From contig CM038216.1 of assembly GCA_021442155.1 (NCBI GenBank), forward strand, positions 160,007,983-160,071,982: a DNA stretch of 64,000 bases. The letters are read 5' to 3'. This stretch comes from Cymbidium sinense (lineage: Eukaryota > Streptophyta > Magnoliopsida > Asparagales > Orchidaceae). The notes beneath the pieces were generated by a model. That model was not told where the DNA came from. It searched no databases and saw only the letters and a list, made by a program, of their open reading frames with translations. Shown here one piece after another: positions 48,061-59,605 of the stretch (positions within the stretch are counted from its first letter, which is position 1; each line of letters begins with the position of its first letter). The position numbers were made by a program, and so were the translations under genes.

Positions 48061-48485
48061 GCTCATTATTTTGAATGGTAATCTCTCTGGGTTATGTTTC
48101 TTCCAATGGGTTCATATATATTTATAGTCACATTATTTGCAAATCATCTCGACAACTCTTAAAAATGGACTGTTATCTTAAAAAAAATTTTGTGCTAACA
48201 AATGTAATAATGAAAAACACACAAATCAGGGAAAGATGTACTTAGCCACTAGGGAAATTGATAACTTCTCATAACAAACACATTAACAATTACAACATTA
48301 TATAGCAGAAAAAAAACAACAAACACTATGCACCTTCTGATCGATTGTGAGCTTCTATAGAACAGTTTCACAATTAAAACATATATAATAGACCACAACT
48401 ACAACTAGTAAACAATAAGTTCATCAACACTTCACTAACACTTCCACAACATTGATATCTTAGACATGTGGAAAATACATAAAAA

Positions 48486-48731
48486 CTAATATGATAACTC
48501 TAATAAAAACTTTGAAATAAAATAATATTTCCTTGAAGTACTTCTAATCATCTCATTGCGACCTTGTAATAGATGTAAAATGTCTTGTAGTGATGGTTCA
48601 ACTTCATCTGCCCATTTGAAAATTTTACAATCCTTCCGATCAATTTTTGGGCATCGATAAATTTTTTGGTCACGATTTACTCCTCTGTGACAAGTATATA
48701 AAATACATTGTAGATTGCATCTACAAAACAT
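48486..48731 (-). CDS. Small GRF-type zinc-finger ORF in the MULE
   Basis: The 81-codon open frame starts MFCRCNLQCILYTCHRGVNR and continues DQKIYRCPKIDRKDC...FKWADEVEP. The spacing CxC, then YxCP, then C followed by FxWxDE, is that of plant GRF zinc fingers (CxCG...GRxFxxCP...CxFFxWxDE), although the GR residues themselves are changed to DQ. The frame is open upstream for another ten codons to a stop (TAG), so the true start may lie in an upstream exon. On the same strand the right TIR contains a short ATG frame ending at a GTAGGT donor (about 49221-49160). A second transposon gene or a captured host fragment are both possible. Function unknown. Confidence 0.45.
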   Translation of the reverse strand: MFCRCNLQCILYTCHRGVNRDQKIYRCPKIDRKDCKIFKWADEVEPSLQDILHLLQGRNEMIRSTSRKYYFISKFLLELSY

Positions 48732-49204
48732 TTGATTATTATTAGGGATAGCACCAAGCTAGATGAATGACTCGAGCTCATATCGCACTACCTTGACACT
48801 ATAAATAATAATGCATCGAAATAAATCTATTAAATATAATTAACAAATATTCAAAATATACACAAAGTTGCTAAAATTATTAGATATACAAGGCTTTATA
48901 AGGCTTTATAACTTTGTAGATCCTCAAAAAAAAATTTTATTTTAACAAAAATGCAAGCTGGTTCTATATAAATAACTTAGTTTTTCTAAGAACCCAAACT
49001 CCATAAAAACAAAACATCCAAAATTTGTTTATGAAGTTGATAAAAAAAATAATATAAATGTTGAAGATGCCTACCTTCGACCGTTAATAAAGATTCAAGT
49101 AAAAAAATTTTAACCTACCTTGTACATTAATACTATAGGAAGAAGAAAAAATTGTAACCTACCTTAGTGATGCACTCGATGAAGTGAGGGACTCGTGATG
49201 CCCT

Positions 49205-49413
49205 TTAGGAAAGTCGACATAGAGATGGGACAGAGTAAAGTGTGAGAGATGGAGGCGATGGGCTAGGACACAAAGGCGGATGGAGTAACAGCAAGAGACA
49301 GAGGGTTTCCTATTTTGTGATCTTAAATTGAATAGGGTGGTTGTGTTCTACAAAGTTTTGGGTGGTTGTGCTATAAATTAAAAGGTTTTAAGTGGTTGTG
49401 CTATAAATGCCCC
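49205..49413 (-). repeat. Right TIR of the MULE
   Basis: The reverse complement reads GGGGCATTTATAGCACAACC and follows the left TIR for about 120 bp to the GGAAACCCT word, then more loosely to TAAAGGGCATCACGAGTCC. The target duplication TTTTTGTT follows at 49414-49421. Confidence 0.8.
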
Positions 49414-49445
49414 TTTTTGTTTTAGCTCTGTCTTTATAGGTTTTG
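49414..49445 (+). mobile_element. 5' LTR of the small copia, right portion
   Basis: The remainder of the LTR after the MULE insertion: TTTTTGTTTTAGCTCTGTC and a few more bases, ending just before the primer-binding site. The exact LTR end is not defined because the usual CA is not obvious. Confidence 0.45.
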
Positions 49446-49457
49446 TGGTATTAGAGC
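49446..49457 (+). promoter_or_regulatory. Copia primer-binding site
   Basis: TGGTATTAGAGC differs by one base from TGGTATCAGAGC, the initiator methionine tRNA complement used by Ty1-copia elements. It sits between the split LTR and the gag relic, in the expected place. Confidence 0.75.
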
Positions 49458-49639
49458 TTCTTCATGCCCAATGACACGTTCTTTATCTCCACACTCTATT
49501 TCTACTTCAAATGTTTTTTTCAAACTCATGGATAACTCAGCTTCATCGGTAACTTAGTCTCTTAACCATCAATCCTCTATCTAGATGAGTGAAACTTCTA
49601 TTCCTTTTTTCACTAAAATTTCTCAAGGCTAATGTCAAA

Positions 49640-50590
49640 ATAGTGATTAATACACAACTTATTGTTGACAACTATCCTATCTAGAAATTACAAATACCAA
49701 AACTATTTTCAACTAACAAATTTAATGGTTTTTAATGGGATTGTAAAACCTCCAAAATAGATAGTCGATGAAACAAGAAATATTATTCCTCATACAAATT
49801 ACAATTTATGCATGCTCATTTATCAAAATTGGGCAGTATATCTTTATTCGACTATATCTTCTGCTCTTCTTCATTATGTTCTTAATTTAGATTCATGTGC
49901 ATTAATTAGGCAAACAATGGGAAGAAGATTGTAGTTGACTAATAGATCTCATATCTTATAGTTAATGACTGAATTACATCATGAATTTATGAAAACAAAA
50001 CTATGGGGCAATATCTACCAAAAAATTAAGAGCAAATGTGATGCAATAGCTGCCACTAATTCTCTATTAGCTATTGAAGATATAATCCTTTACACACTTA
50101 ATGGATTACCTTCAACCTATCAAACATTTAAAACCTTTATAAGAATGAATTTGTGTCTAATTTGTTTGAATGACTTCTAAGCCTTATTGTGTATCAAAGA
50201 ACTCTATGAATATAGATGCATTAGATCCTCAACTTGCTTTTCATACATCTAAAAGAAGAAGAAGAGGTCAAATTTTTAATCATTGGAAAAACTCTTATCT
50301 ATAAAACTCTAATTCTTAACCACAAGAGATATGTAATCTAGTGAAAACTCTACAAGAAAGCCTAAATCATATATTGAATGTCAAATTTGTGGAAAACTTA
50401 AACACTCTACTTTTAATTGTTGGCATAAAACTAATCTTTCATAGTAAACCAATACCCAGACCATGGCTGCAAGTCATTCTCTATCTACTATGGATTGGAT
50501 TTTGGACTCAAGCATAATTATAAACTTAACTACTTACTCAACTTTAACTTTCGAAGGCCTATTCACTAGATTTACTTTTTCTCAAAGAAA
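49640..50590 (+). pseudogene. Ty1-copia gag with start of protease, decayed
   Basis: After several stop-broken codons, 49965-50180 reads MTELHHEFMKTKLWGNIYQK, then AAT...IEDIILYTLNGLPSTYQTF, the conserved centre of copia gag (UBN2-type). At 50379-50420 CQICGKLKHSTFNC is a perfect CX2CX4HX4C zinc knuckle. Near 50488-50530 MDWILDSS continues into NLTTYSTLTF, resembling the WxxDSGA aspartic protease site with GA changed. The relic stops about 50590, where P-family sequence begins, so integrase, reverse transcriptase and the 3' LTR are missing. This lineage differs from the SIRE-type copies further left. Confidence 0.7.
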
Positions 50591-53570
50591 TGATCATCCT
50601 ATGTGAACAAAAAATAATGTAAATGAAGTTGATTGTTATAATCAATTTCATTAAGATAGTTTGGTTCAGAACAAATTAATCTAAATTAGAGATCTACTAT
50701 GTTAGTATGTTCGTATGGTAAATGTCTAATCTAATGCAAATGCATGTATAATATGTTGTAACACACATAAGTGTTCTAAGATTCTTTCCCAAATTATCTA
50801 CAATGTCCATGATTTGAAATGATAAAGGCACATCAAGGTACAATCCATTAGAAAATGAGATTATCGATGGATTTTGGGTGATTTTTTCTAGATTTTTCTA
50901 TCAAAAAATTGCAGTTTTCCTATAGTGAAAAATTATTTAACTTAACTTTGATTAAGTTTGGCCTCTAATAAAATAATAATCTAACCTAGAGTGTTGACTG
51001 TAATGCATATGAATCAATATGATAAGTACTAATTGATGTGCATTGAATGAGAGTTTGATATTCAAGCAAAACTTGAGTACCAAATATTATAAATAAAGTT
51101 ATAAAATGATCACAATGTTCAGGTGCAAATAGAAAACATAATGTGGATCATCCACTCAAAGGAAGAGAAATAAGACCAAGTATAGGTGTATACTTAAGCC
51201 ATAATATTATTTAGTCTTAGTGGCTAACTGAACTGGGGAATAAATTGGTCATGTTTGTATGACCAAGTTGGATAAAGACTAATAAATAGTGGTTAGTCAA
51301 TCATAATTGAACATGATCCAAAGCGATGTTCAAGTTCATCAAGTAAATCTAGTATGGTTTTAAGAAGGCATTGATAATAGGAATGAATTAGGTTACAGTG
51401 TGCATGAACTCCTTAAGATTCCTCCAACACACACCCACATGTAACCACATAATTCTTCTCATCTAAGGCCTTTCAAGTTAATTCACTCACTAAGAAATAA
51501 GAGAAGGAGGAGAGCAAGAAATCATGGCTCATGGAGCCATGACATAGCCTAGGGAGTTTGGTCGATCAAGATCAAATACAAGATACGTAGGAGAAGAAAA
51601 TTCTCACCTTGGGTGATTGAACTAAGCCTGAAATTCATTTGAAGAGCTTCACGTGATTGAGATGAACTCACCACAACCATTAATCAAGATGCTTCCCTTT
51701 GTGTTGTCAAGTTTATTAAGGTCTGGTTAACTTGACAATATGGGTTGGTCTCAGGATAGAAGGGTGGCCAAGAAGGAGATGGAAGGTTTCATTTTGAGTC
51801 GTGAGATTAGGAGCATGCTAGTCAACCCCTTAATTAGGACAATTGATGGTCAATTTATAGACCATAGCACACCTAAACATAACCATGGTTGAGCTCAATT
51901 TACTATTGATTGGAGGTGAGTCTCGGCTAGATAAGGTTGAGGGAGGTGGGGAGGATTCAATGAGTCGATATTCATGGATCCATGTTGATCCAAGGGTTGT
52001 TTTCTATTAGAGGAGCTTGTTGTCCAGCATAACTAACCTAAAATTGGGCTAGGTGACTCTTTAGTTCATTGGACATAATGGGAAGTGGGTTTAGATTCCT
52101 TGTATTTAGGGTAGAAAAGGGAAATGAGTACTTTTTGGGGTTTAAAGTATATCTCTAAGAGAATTTTGAAGAATTTAAATTAATGGGTGAATTTGACCCA
52201 TTATAGATTATCATTTTAACCTTTTAATTTGACCAATAAGACTTGGTTAAGTTGGTTTGATGTAGACTAAGAAAGTGTAGAGAGCACTCTCTTCTAGTTC
52301 CAGATCAATTTTTATGAGGATATTTAACCATTTGATTAGTAAATTTTAGTTTGGAATTGAGGATATGCTCATTTAGGTTTAAATTATACATTTTAACCTA
52401 TAAGTTTTATTTGGCCTACACGAAGTGGTTAGATCAACTTAGGTTCAACATACAAATTATTTAGGACATACTTGGCTTTAATTAGATCCAAGAATTTAAT
52501 TTTTTTTATGAAGGTTATGATTGTATAATTGATGCCATGGTGACATGTAAGCATTAATGGCTTAAAATCACTCTTAAGAAAACCAATAGGAAATTGGTCC
52601 AAGTAGGTTGTGGAAATTATATGATGCATTATGAGAAATTGTTTGATTCAATTTTAGGAAATCAATTTAATTTTTTAGGTCCATGTGGGTGTTATTAGCT
52701 CAATTATTCAAATTGGGTCAATGAAGATCAATTAGGTTAACCTGTTAGAATTGAGCCCACCAATGAACTCTAAAGTATCCATTTAACTATAAATGAAATT
52801 CTTGCATATTTTGATGATTATTAGTGTGTTTATTAAAGTAAACTTATACTAGACTTATAATTGAACTAAGTTTGACTTAGGGTCAGCTTAAGTCTATGAT
52901 TATTTATTTTAATGATCAAATATTTCATCAACATTTTTTTTAATTTAGAAATTTAAATTGATCATAAGAATTCATATGATTGGTAAAGAAAGGCATATAC
53001 CTACATGTATAGGCATAGGGTAAATGTTGATGGGTTCTTTTAACTCAATCATAGGTCAAATACACGCTTCCTCCAATATATTTTGAGGCTAAGGAAAACT
53101 TCAAAATATCAAGATCAACCATGAGGAATTGAATCAATGACATGTATTTGATTGCTTGAATCTAACACTTACATCCACTAAGGAATGGTTAAACCAATGC
53201 AATGAAAGAAGTCTATCATAGGGCTAGCTATAGTTAGACCAAGGTTGTAGGAAAGATTTAGTAAAAGACCATCCTACATGGCCTCCTAAAGCTTACTAAA
53301 GTCAACTTAATAAGTTGATTATGTTTCTTGTGTTGATTGCTTTAAATGAATTTAGGTTGATTTTATTGACACTTTTATGTCAATAAAATATTCTTAAAAT
53401 CATTTTTGAGCCTCTTAAATTCCAAAAAAAAGTTTTATGATATATAAGAATAAATAATATTTTATATCAACAATCATTCAACATAATATGGATTTGATAT
53501 CTTGATAAAGATAAAACCCAAAAGGTCTAGTTGAAGTTTGTGAAGGTCTTTATGGGTCTCATTTATCCAA
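50591..53570. repeat. P-family copy 2, left part
   Basis: Blocks in order: 50591-50830 (as 29945-30190), 50984-51170 (as 9251-9430), 51285-51430 (as 29588-29700), and 51450-53570 (as 31738-33906). Noncoding. The left flank of repeat C cuts it at TATCCAA (ending 53570); in copy 1 the uninterrupted sequence is TATCCAACATATGCCC at about 33900. Confidence 0.65.
53566..53570 (+). repeat. Target-site duplication of repeat C, left copy
   Basis: TCCAA, repeated exactly at 61547-61551. Five bases is the usual length for LTR-retrotransposon integration. Confidence 0.75.
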
Positions 53571-56159
53571 TGTGGTTTTTTAATTTGGAGTTGTAGGGAC
53601 ACCACATAGATCTTATGGGGTACTTATTGAAGTGATCGGATATGACATTGAGGTATGGTGTACCATCTCAAAAGATAGAAACATCACCTACAATAAACTA
53701 ATCATCTAATAAGGACTCCTAAAGAAGATGGGTCTTCGCATATACCAGAGATCTTTCCCCTACTTTACATAGAAAAGTAAAGTATGGTTTATTTTATGCT
53801 GGGTTCTTTAGTTTTCTATGGAAGCAAGCTTACATAGTTAATTACATCCTAGAAAATGAAAATTTTCCAAGAACACTGTCGGTTAAAGTAGTCAATAAAT
53901 ATCTCCAAAGACTTTAAAGTTAGACTATCAAAGAATTAGGTATTTTTGAAGATCAAGTGGGAAAGTTCAATTTGAAAGACTTATTTTCATATTCCAAAGA
54001 AAGATAAGTAGGGAAAACTCATGACACTAAGAAGCCTAGTGAGTGCTTCAGTCTATCCTATAGTGATGCATTATATATTTTGAAGGAGAGAGTTTATTTT
54101 AGTTTGAGTTGAAATTTTATTAGAAGGCTAGGGCTTATAGTCCATCAACACGAGATTATAAAAATGCATATGAGGTGAGGACTTATACTCGATGAATGAA
54201 GGAATCAAGTAGTCTTAGATCCTAAATCTATGGTGCTTTAGCACAAGCTAAAAGCACGACATAGGTCTAATTGAAAAATGAGACAGTTGTTTACCTCCAA
54301 AAGAGAGGATAAACCCATCCTGACTCTTCTAGACTTACAATCACCTGGTGGCCACTAGCTAACACCTCCTATGCTTCAAAACTATGTAGGCTGATCTTAT
54401 GTAAATGCAAGATAGCTAGGCTATTATTTAGAAAGAGAGTAGAGTCCTAAACTCACTCCCTAAGAGATTAGATCATGACTAGCATGAAGACATGACCTAG
54501 ACTAAATACAAAATTTTACAATTCTTTTATATCACTTTGACACATTGATTTGGACAAAGGCATGGGACAACAATGCCTATATGCATGAAGAAATAAGGTT
54601 ATGGGCTAAAAGTAGGAGGATGTGTTCACCACTACAAAAGATGCCCTTAAAGGTCAAGCATTCCCCTATCATGCAAGAATGGAGACCCTCCCTATTCAAG
54701 AGTGAAATAAGATGATATGCATGATCATTGTCACATACATCATTTAGCTAAGGGGTTGCTAAATCTTTTAATTATCTTGATTATAACATAGGCTTTAAAG
54801 TGAGGTTATGAATTATATTTAAATTTTATTATGAGTTGTTTAATGGGGTATAAAATTTAATTTTATCCTAAAGAGCCTATTGCATCCATGCCACACATTC
54901 AATCATCAAGCTTTAAGAAACCTATGAAAAGCATGCCATTTTTATTGCACAAGCTAAACATGACAATCAAACATTCATAAATTTCATAAAAGAATAAAAG
55001 GTTGGTGCAACCTAGTCCTATCGTACACCTCAAAAATATAAAAGAAATTAGGTTGCCTAGCTCTACCATTATACAACCCAGATTACAAAAGAATATTATA
55101 ATTATAATGAAATAAATGCTATGGGGTCTTCATTCTTCATCTTTCTTTCCTTTTTTGATTGGGTTTTACTCTACTTCATAGGCCTCCTAGGCCTTTGCCT
55201 TCTAGCCACTACTCATCCTAAACCCCATAGCACTAGTCCTAATTCCTATTGTAAAATTACATATTTATGGAAAATAAAATCTAACTACACCTGTAAAATA
55301 GTTGTTAGCTAAACATACATACAAACAAGTAGTTATATTCTATAAATTTGGACTTAGCACCCTGCACATGGGTTACCAAGCCCACCTATCCTAATATGAA
55401 TTATGCAAAGGGAAATAAGCAACCAATATGCAAGAGCATTTATTTATTATTTTAGTGGCCCCTTTTAGCATAATGTCCTGCAAAAAAATCATTAAGATAA
55501 TAGCGGCCAAACATCTAGTCTACGCATAAGTAATTCTAACATCCAGTCTAAAATATTACATCACAAAATATAACACAACATCATAATATACACCATCCTA
55601 ACTTAGAACTAGAAGTGGTTACTTAGTATTCTAATGTGTGTGCTTAGTCTTAGTGTAGTATGTCTTAGCTAGGCTTTAAAATTATGATTGTCCAAGGTTT
55701 GGAATTATTTAAGTTAAACATTAGGGGATGTTCCACTTCAAGTTATTAAAAGGATTGATTAATTTTAATTAGTATTTTTATTTATTTCATTTGATATTTA
55801 CTTAGCATCTAGGTGTTGTGAAGAGAGGAAATAAGTTTGACTCCATTCATCCCTACCCTAAGTTATTTTCTAAAGGCATGTTGTTATGATTTTGATTTCC
55901 TTTAGTGAATGATTTATTAAATATTTTATTATTCTTAAGTTTGGGTTAATCTTGAGGAATATGATTTAAACATGAAAGACATCTTCAGATTAATGAGATT
56001 GAATTACTATCACATGGATAATATTACATCATTCCCTTCATCATCAATTGCATGCATATGATATTGAACTTAACATACATATACATGCAATATACATATG
56101 TGTATTTTTGGCACACTTGAATGATTATTAATGCATATATTTTTGGTAGAAAATAGAGA

Positions 56160-56580
56160 TTTCATTCCTTAGCTAAGTATACACACATGTATTATAGATT
56201 TAACCAAGTATGTGTCATTGTTAAACTAGAGAAGTGAGATAATCTAAGATCTCCTTGGGGCTACTTAAAGCCTCGTGTTCCCAATGTCCATATATATTTG
56301 TTATCTTAAATACATATAAATTTATACATGAACATAAGAATGAAAACCATAGAAAATATTGTATATTAATAAATTATTTACCCATGTAAAGTAAAGATCT
56401 ATCCAAATTCTAATGTATGTATACATATGAATGAAATTAAGCAAGTATGCGCCATTATTAAACGAGAGAAATGAGGTAATCTAAGACCTCCTTAGGGCAA
56501 CTTAATGCCTCATATTCCCAAGATGTCCAGACTTTATAGTTACTAACATTCAAACACATGTACACCTACACACGAATCAT
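56160..56580. repeat. Two-unit tandem repeat inside repeat C
   Basis: TAATCTAAGA(T/C)CTCCTT occurs at about 56239 and 56477, a period of 238 bp. Each is followed by CTTAA(A/T)GCCTC and a CCAxxxTCC phrase. It is equivalent to the pairs in A and B. Confidence 0.65.
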
Positions 56581-56763
56581 GAAAATAAAAAAATGAAAAA
56601 ATCCTTTAACATGTTTAAACTATAAGCAAATGAAAGTCACATATAGTATTCATAGTTAACACCACTCTAAATTTTCATCATTAACTTTTAATTTTAAAAA
56701 TAATTTTAAATTTATTAGCATTACTAGTCACACCACATAATAAGATTAATTCAACACATGCAA

Positions 56764-56782
56764 TACACACACACACACACAC

Positions 56783-56872
<90 letters not shown>
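56764..56872. repeat. (AC)n-(AT)n microsatellite
   Basis: An AC run at 56764-56785 is followed by AT runs at 56787-56840 and 56846-56872, separated by TCTTTT. It accounts for the low-complexity ORF on the minus strand at 56681-56959. Confidence 0.95.
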
Positions 56873-56877
<5 letters not shown>

Positions 56878-57877
56878 ATACATAAAGATACATAATACAA
56901 ATGGCATACAAATTTATAATGATTGAAGAGGAATGATTAAATATTGCCACACAGTACATTCAACCAAATTAATTCCTAAGGACAATAAAGTCAAATAAAA
57001 CTCCTTAAAATTAACCAAAGTTGTTATCAAGTTTAATTTTTAGATTTGAATTATTAAATCTTGAAGAGGAGAAATAATATTTGTTGTTTTGCCCCATCCC
57101 ATGTTAGTGACTTAATGTATTTAAAGAGAAATAATTAAGTAAATTTTATGGATTGACTAAGTTCAAATCATTAAGCAATTAATTTAATTTCTCTTTCCTA
57201 AGCCTCATTAATTTAATTAACTACTTAATGGGCCTCCAATGATATGCAAATGAGAAATTAAAATTTGCAATGCTCCTAAAGGGACCTAATTCAATTAGGC
57301 TCATGATTAAGGATTAATTAGATTAAAGAAGAATCTAAATTAAGTACTTATATGATTTTCTCACACCCATGGGTTAACCATATGTTCCTTAAGGCTCTTT
57401 ATGTTATTAAACTCATAAAGGGAACCCATGAATTCAATTTGAATCATCTGAAATAATTATCACTTTAATTTGATTTTTACTTTTTATTAATTTCCTAATT
57501 AATCCTTAATTAAGCCATGAATTAATTAACCCTCTTAAGGAAATGTATTTAGAAAAATGACTAAGGAAGAGGCCCTAATTATTTTCCCTCATCATTCCCA
57601 CTATTAACAGTGATTAATCATCATTAATGATTTAGTTCTTACTATTTAGCATTTTTAATAATTATAAAATTGATTAATGAGGGTAATTAGGATTGAAATT
57701 TAAATTCTCCAAATTACATGGCCAATAAATCCCAAGAAAATTATAGGAGGTGGAGGACATCCCATGGGATAAACATATCAAATTTGAGATCAATTAGCCA
57801 AGTAATTAAGCTTTAATTAGAATAATTAGTCTAAATTTCAAACCCTAATTAAGAACTATTCATTAATCAAAACTTAA

Positions 57878-59605
57878 AATTTTTTTTATTAAATTCTCCT
57901 CTATTTACCCTTTCCAAAATGAGTTTACTAATATTTTTGAGATTTTTCTACAATTAGTTATGAATTTCCAAAGTTATGGTTATTTAATAACATTTTAATC
58001 ATTTAATTAATCCCCTAAACTGTTAGCGCCATGTGGAAGATGAAGTGGTAGTGCTTTCCACATGGCGCCATGAGATAAGTTATTTAAAACATCTAACCGG
58101 CAGCTAACTTAGTGGTGACAGATGCAGTTTCATCCCTGTTGTTTGATCTTGGATCAGATGGCGAAGATTAATCTTGTCATTTCTATTGGATTAAATCAGA
58201 TAATCTAATGGATTAAATCATGATCATCTATTCTAATCACATAGAATGGATGATCGATGATTTGTCATCCCCCGAGCTCGCTAGAGCTTGTAGGATGTCA
58301 GGATCGACTCCAAAATGTGCGGGGAGGAGACTAAGGAGATCCTACAATGAAAATCGCATGCAATCACAATTTTCTTCCTAAGAGACCAACACCTAAGAGA
58401 TTTTAGATTTTTTGCTTTACCGGATCTAAAAGATCCGCGAGATAGCTTCGTCTTGAAGAGACGAAGCCCTGTTGAGAAGAACTCGAGTTGCCTTCATGCT
58501 GATTACTTTGTGGACCAAGCATCACTGCTAAGCTCACTGAAGTTGGTCTTGAGTGCCTTTCTGTGATCAAATCGATCGGGATTGATTCATTTCAACTCAT
58601 CGGAGTGAGGCGAAGGTGTAGGAAGAGTTAATTTGAAATTGGTAGAGTTTATGTGAGGTTGGATGGATGAGGCTCTCAGTTTTGATTGGTGGTTGGTCTC
58701 ACTAGAAATGGAGAGCACTAGGGATTCAAAGAAAGGTCTACGACTTCTCAGAACACTCTGAGGAAGCTCTGTGTGAAGTTTGAATGTTATAAATTTTTTT
58801 TATTAAATTCTCCTCTATTTACCCTTTCCAAAATGAGTTTACTCATATTTTTTTAGATTTTTCTACAATTAGTTATGAATTTCCAAAGTTATGGTTATTT
58901 AATAACATTTTAATCATTTAATTAATCCCCTAAACTATTTGCGCAATGTGGAAGATGATGTGGTAGCACTTTCTACATGGTACAATGAGATAAGTTATTT
59001 AAAACATCTGACCCGGTAGTTGACTCAGTGGCGACGGATGCAGTTTCATCCCTATTGTTTGATCTTGGATCAGAAGGAAAAGATTAATCTCGTGGTTCCT
59101 ATTCGATTAAATCAGATAATCTAATAGATTAAATCATGATCATCCATTCTAATCACATAGAATGGATGGCTGATGATATCATCCCAATTTGCTAAAAGTA
59201 AGATGTTGATCAACTCCAAAATGTGCGAGGAGATCTAAGGATATCCTACATGAAAATGGCAATCACAATTTTCTTCCCAAAATACCAACACTAAGAGATT
59301 TTCTATAGTTTTCTTTACATTTACCCTATCAAAAGATGGTCCTTAGCTTTGAGAAGCCAAATGAAAGAACTCAGCCTTCATGCGATTACTTTGTGGACCA
59401 AGCATCGCAGCTCAAGTTGGTCTTGGAGTGCTCGTGATCAAATCAATCGTGATTGATTCATTTCAACTCCAGTGAGGAGGTGAAGGTGTAGTTTATTTGA
59501 AATTCTTTATGAGGTTGGGCGGCTCTCTTTGATTGGTGGTTGGTCTCATTTGAAATGGAGAGCAGATTCAAGGTCTATGACTTCACTAGGAAATCTAAGT
59601 TTGAA
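57878..59605. repeat. 914-bp tandem duplication inside repeat C
   Basis: TATTAAATTCTCCTCTATTT occurs at 57887 and 58801, and the following several hundred bases match in order, including the stem-loop region, the GTTTGATCTTGGATCAGA phrase and GGTGGTTGGTCTCA. Copy 2 is shorter and more eroded. A and B have one copy each. Confidence 0.8.
58026..58090. promoter_or_regulatory. Perfect 13-bp inverted repeat with TATTTAA box, repeat C
   Basis: GCGCCATGTGGAA (58026-58038) and TTCCACATGGCGC (58056-58068) are exact reverse complements with a 17-base loop. The right arm overlaps the palindrome CATGGCGCCATG, and TATTTAAA follows at 58081-58088. The duplicate at about 58941-59005 keeps a weaker version, and A has the same layout at 6544-6610. 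It may be a stem-loop or protein-binding site; the role is not known. Confidence 0.55.

Larger units (their letters stand above)
43229..49413 (+). mobile_element. Mutator-like element (MULE), 6.2 kb with TIRs
   Basis: Both ends begin GGGGCATTTA and are inverted copies of each other. The first ~120 bp match closely and weaker similarity (GACTTT..TAAAGGGCATC) extends to about 200 bp. An 8-bp target duplication flanks it. Inside, on the plus strand, is a MuDR-type transposase pseudogene (43788-45720). Then come a G/T-rich degenerate array (46030-47440), a possible transcript end near 48010, and on the minus strand a GRF-type zinc-finger ORF (48486-48731). The element sits in a copia LTR, so it is younger than that copia. 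It is no longer autonomous because the transposase is broken. Confidence 0.85.

Noticed and set aside
56681..56959. 92-codon minus-strand ORF with YIYI and VCVCVC runs
   Set aside because: Entirely due to the AC/AT microsatellite.
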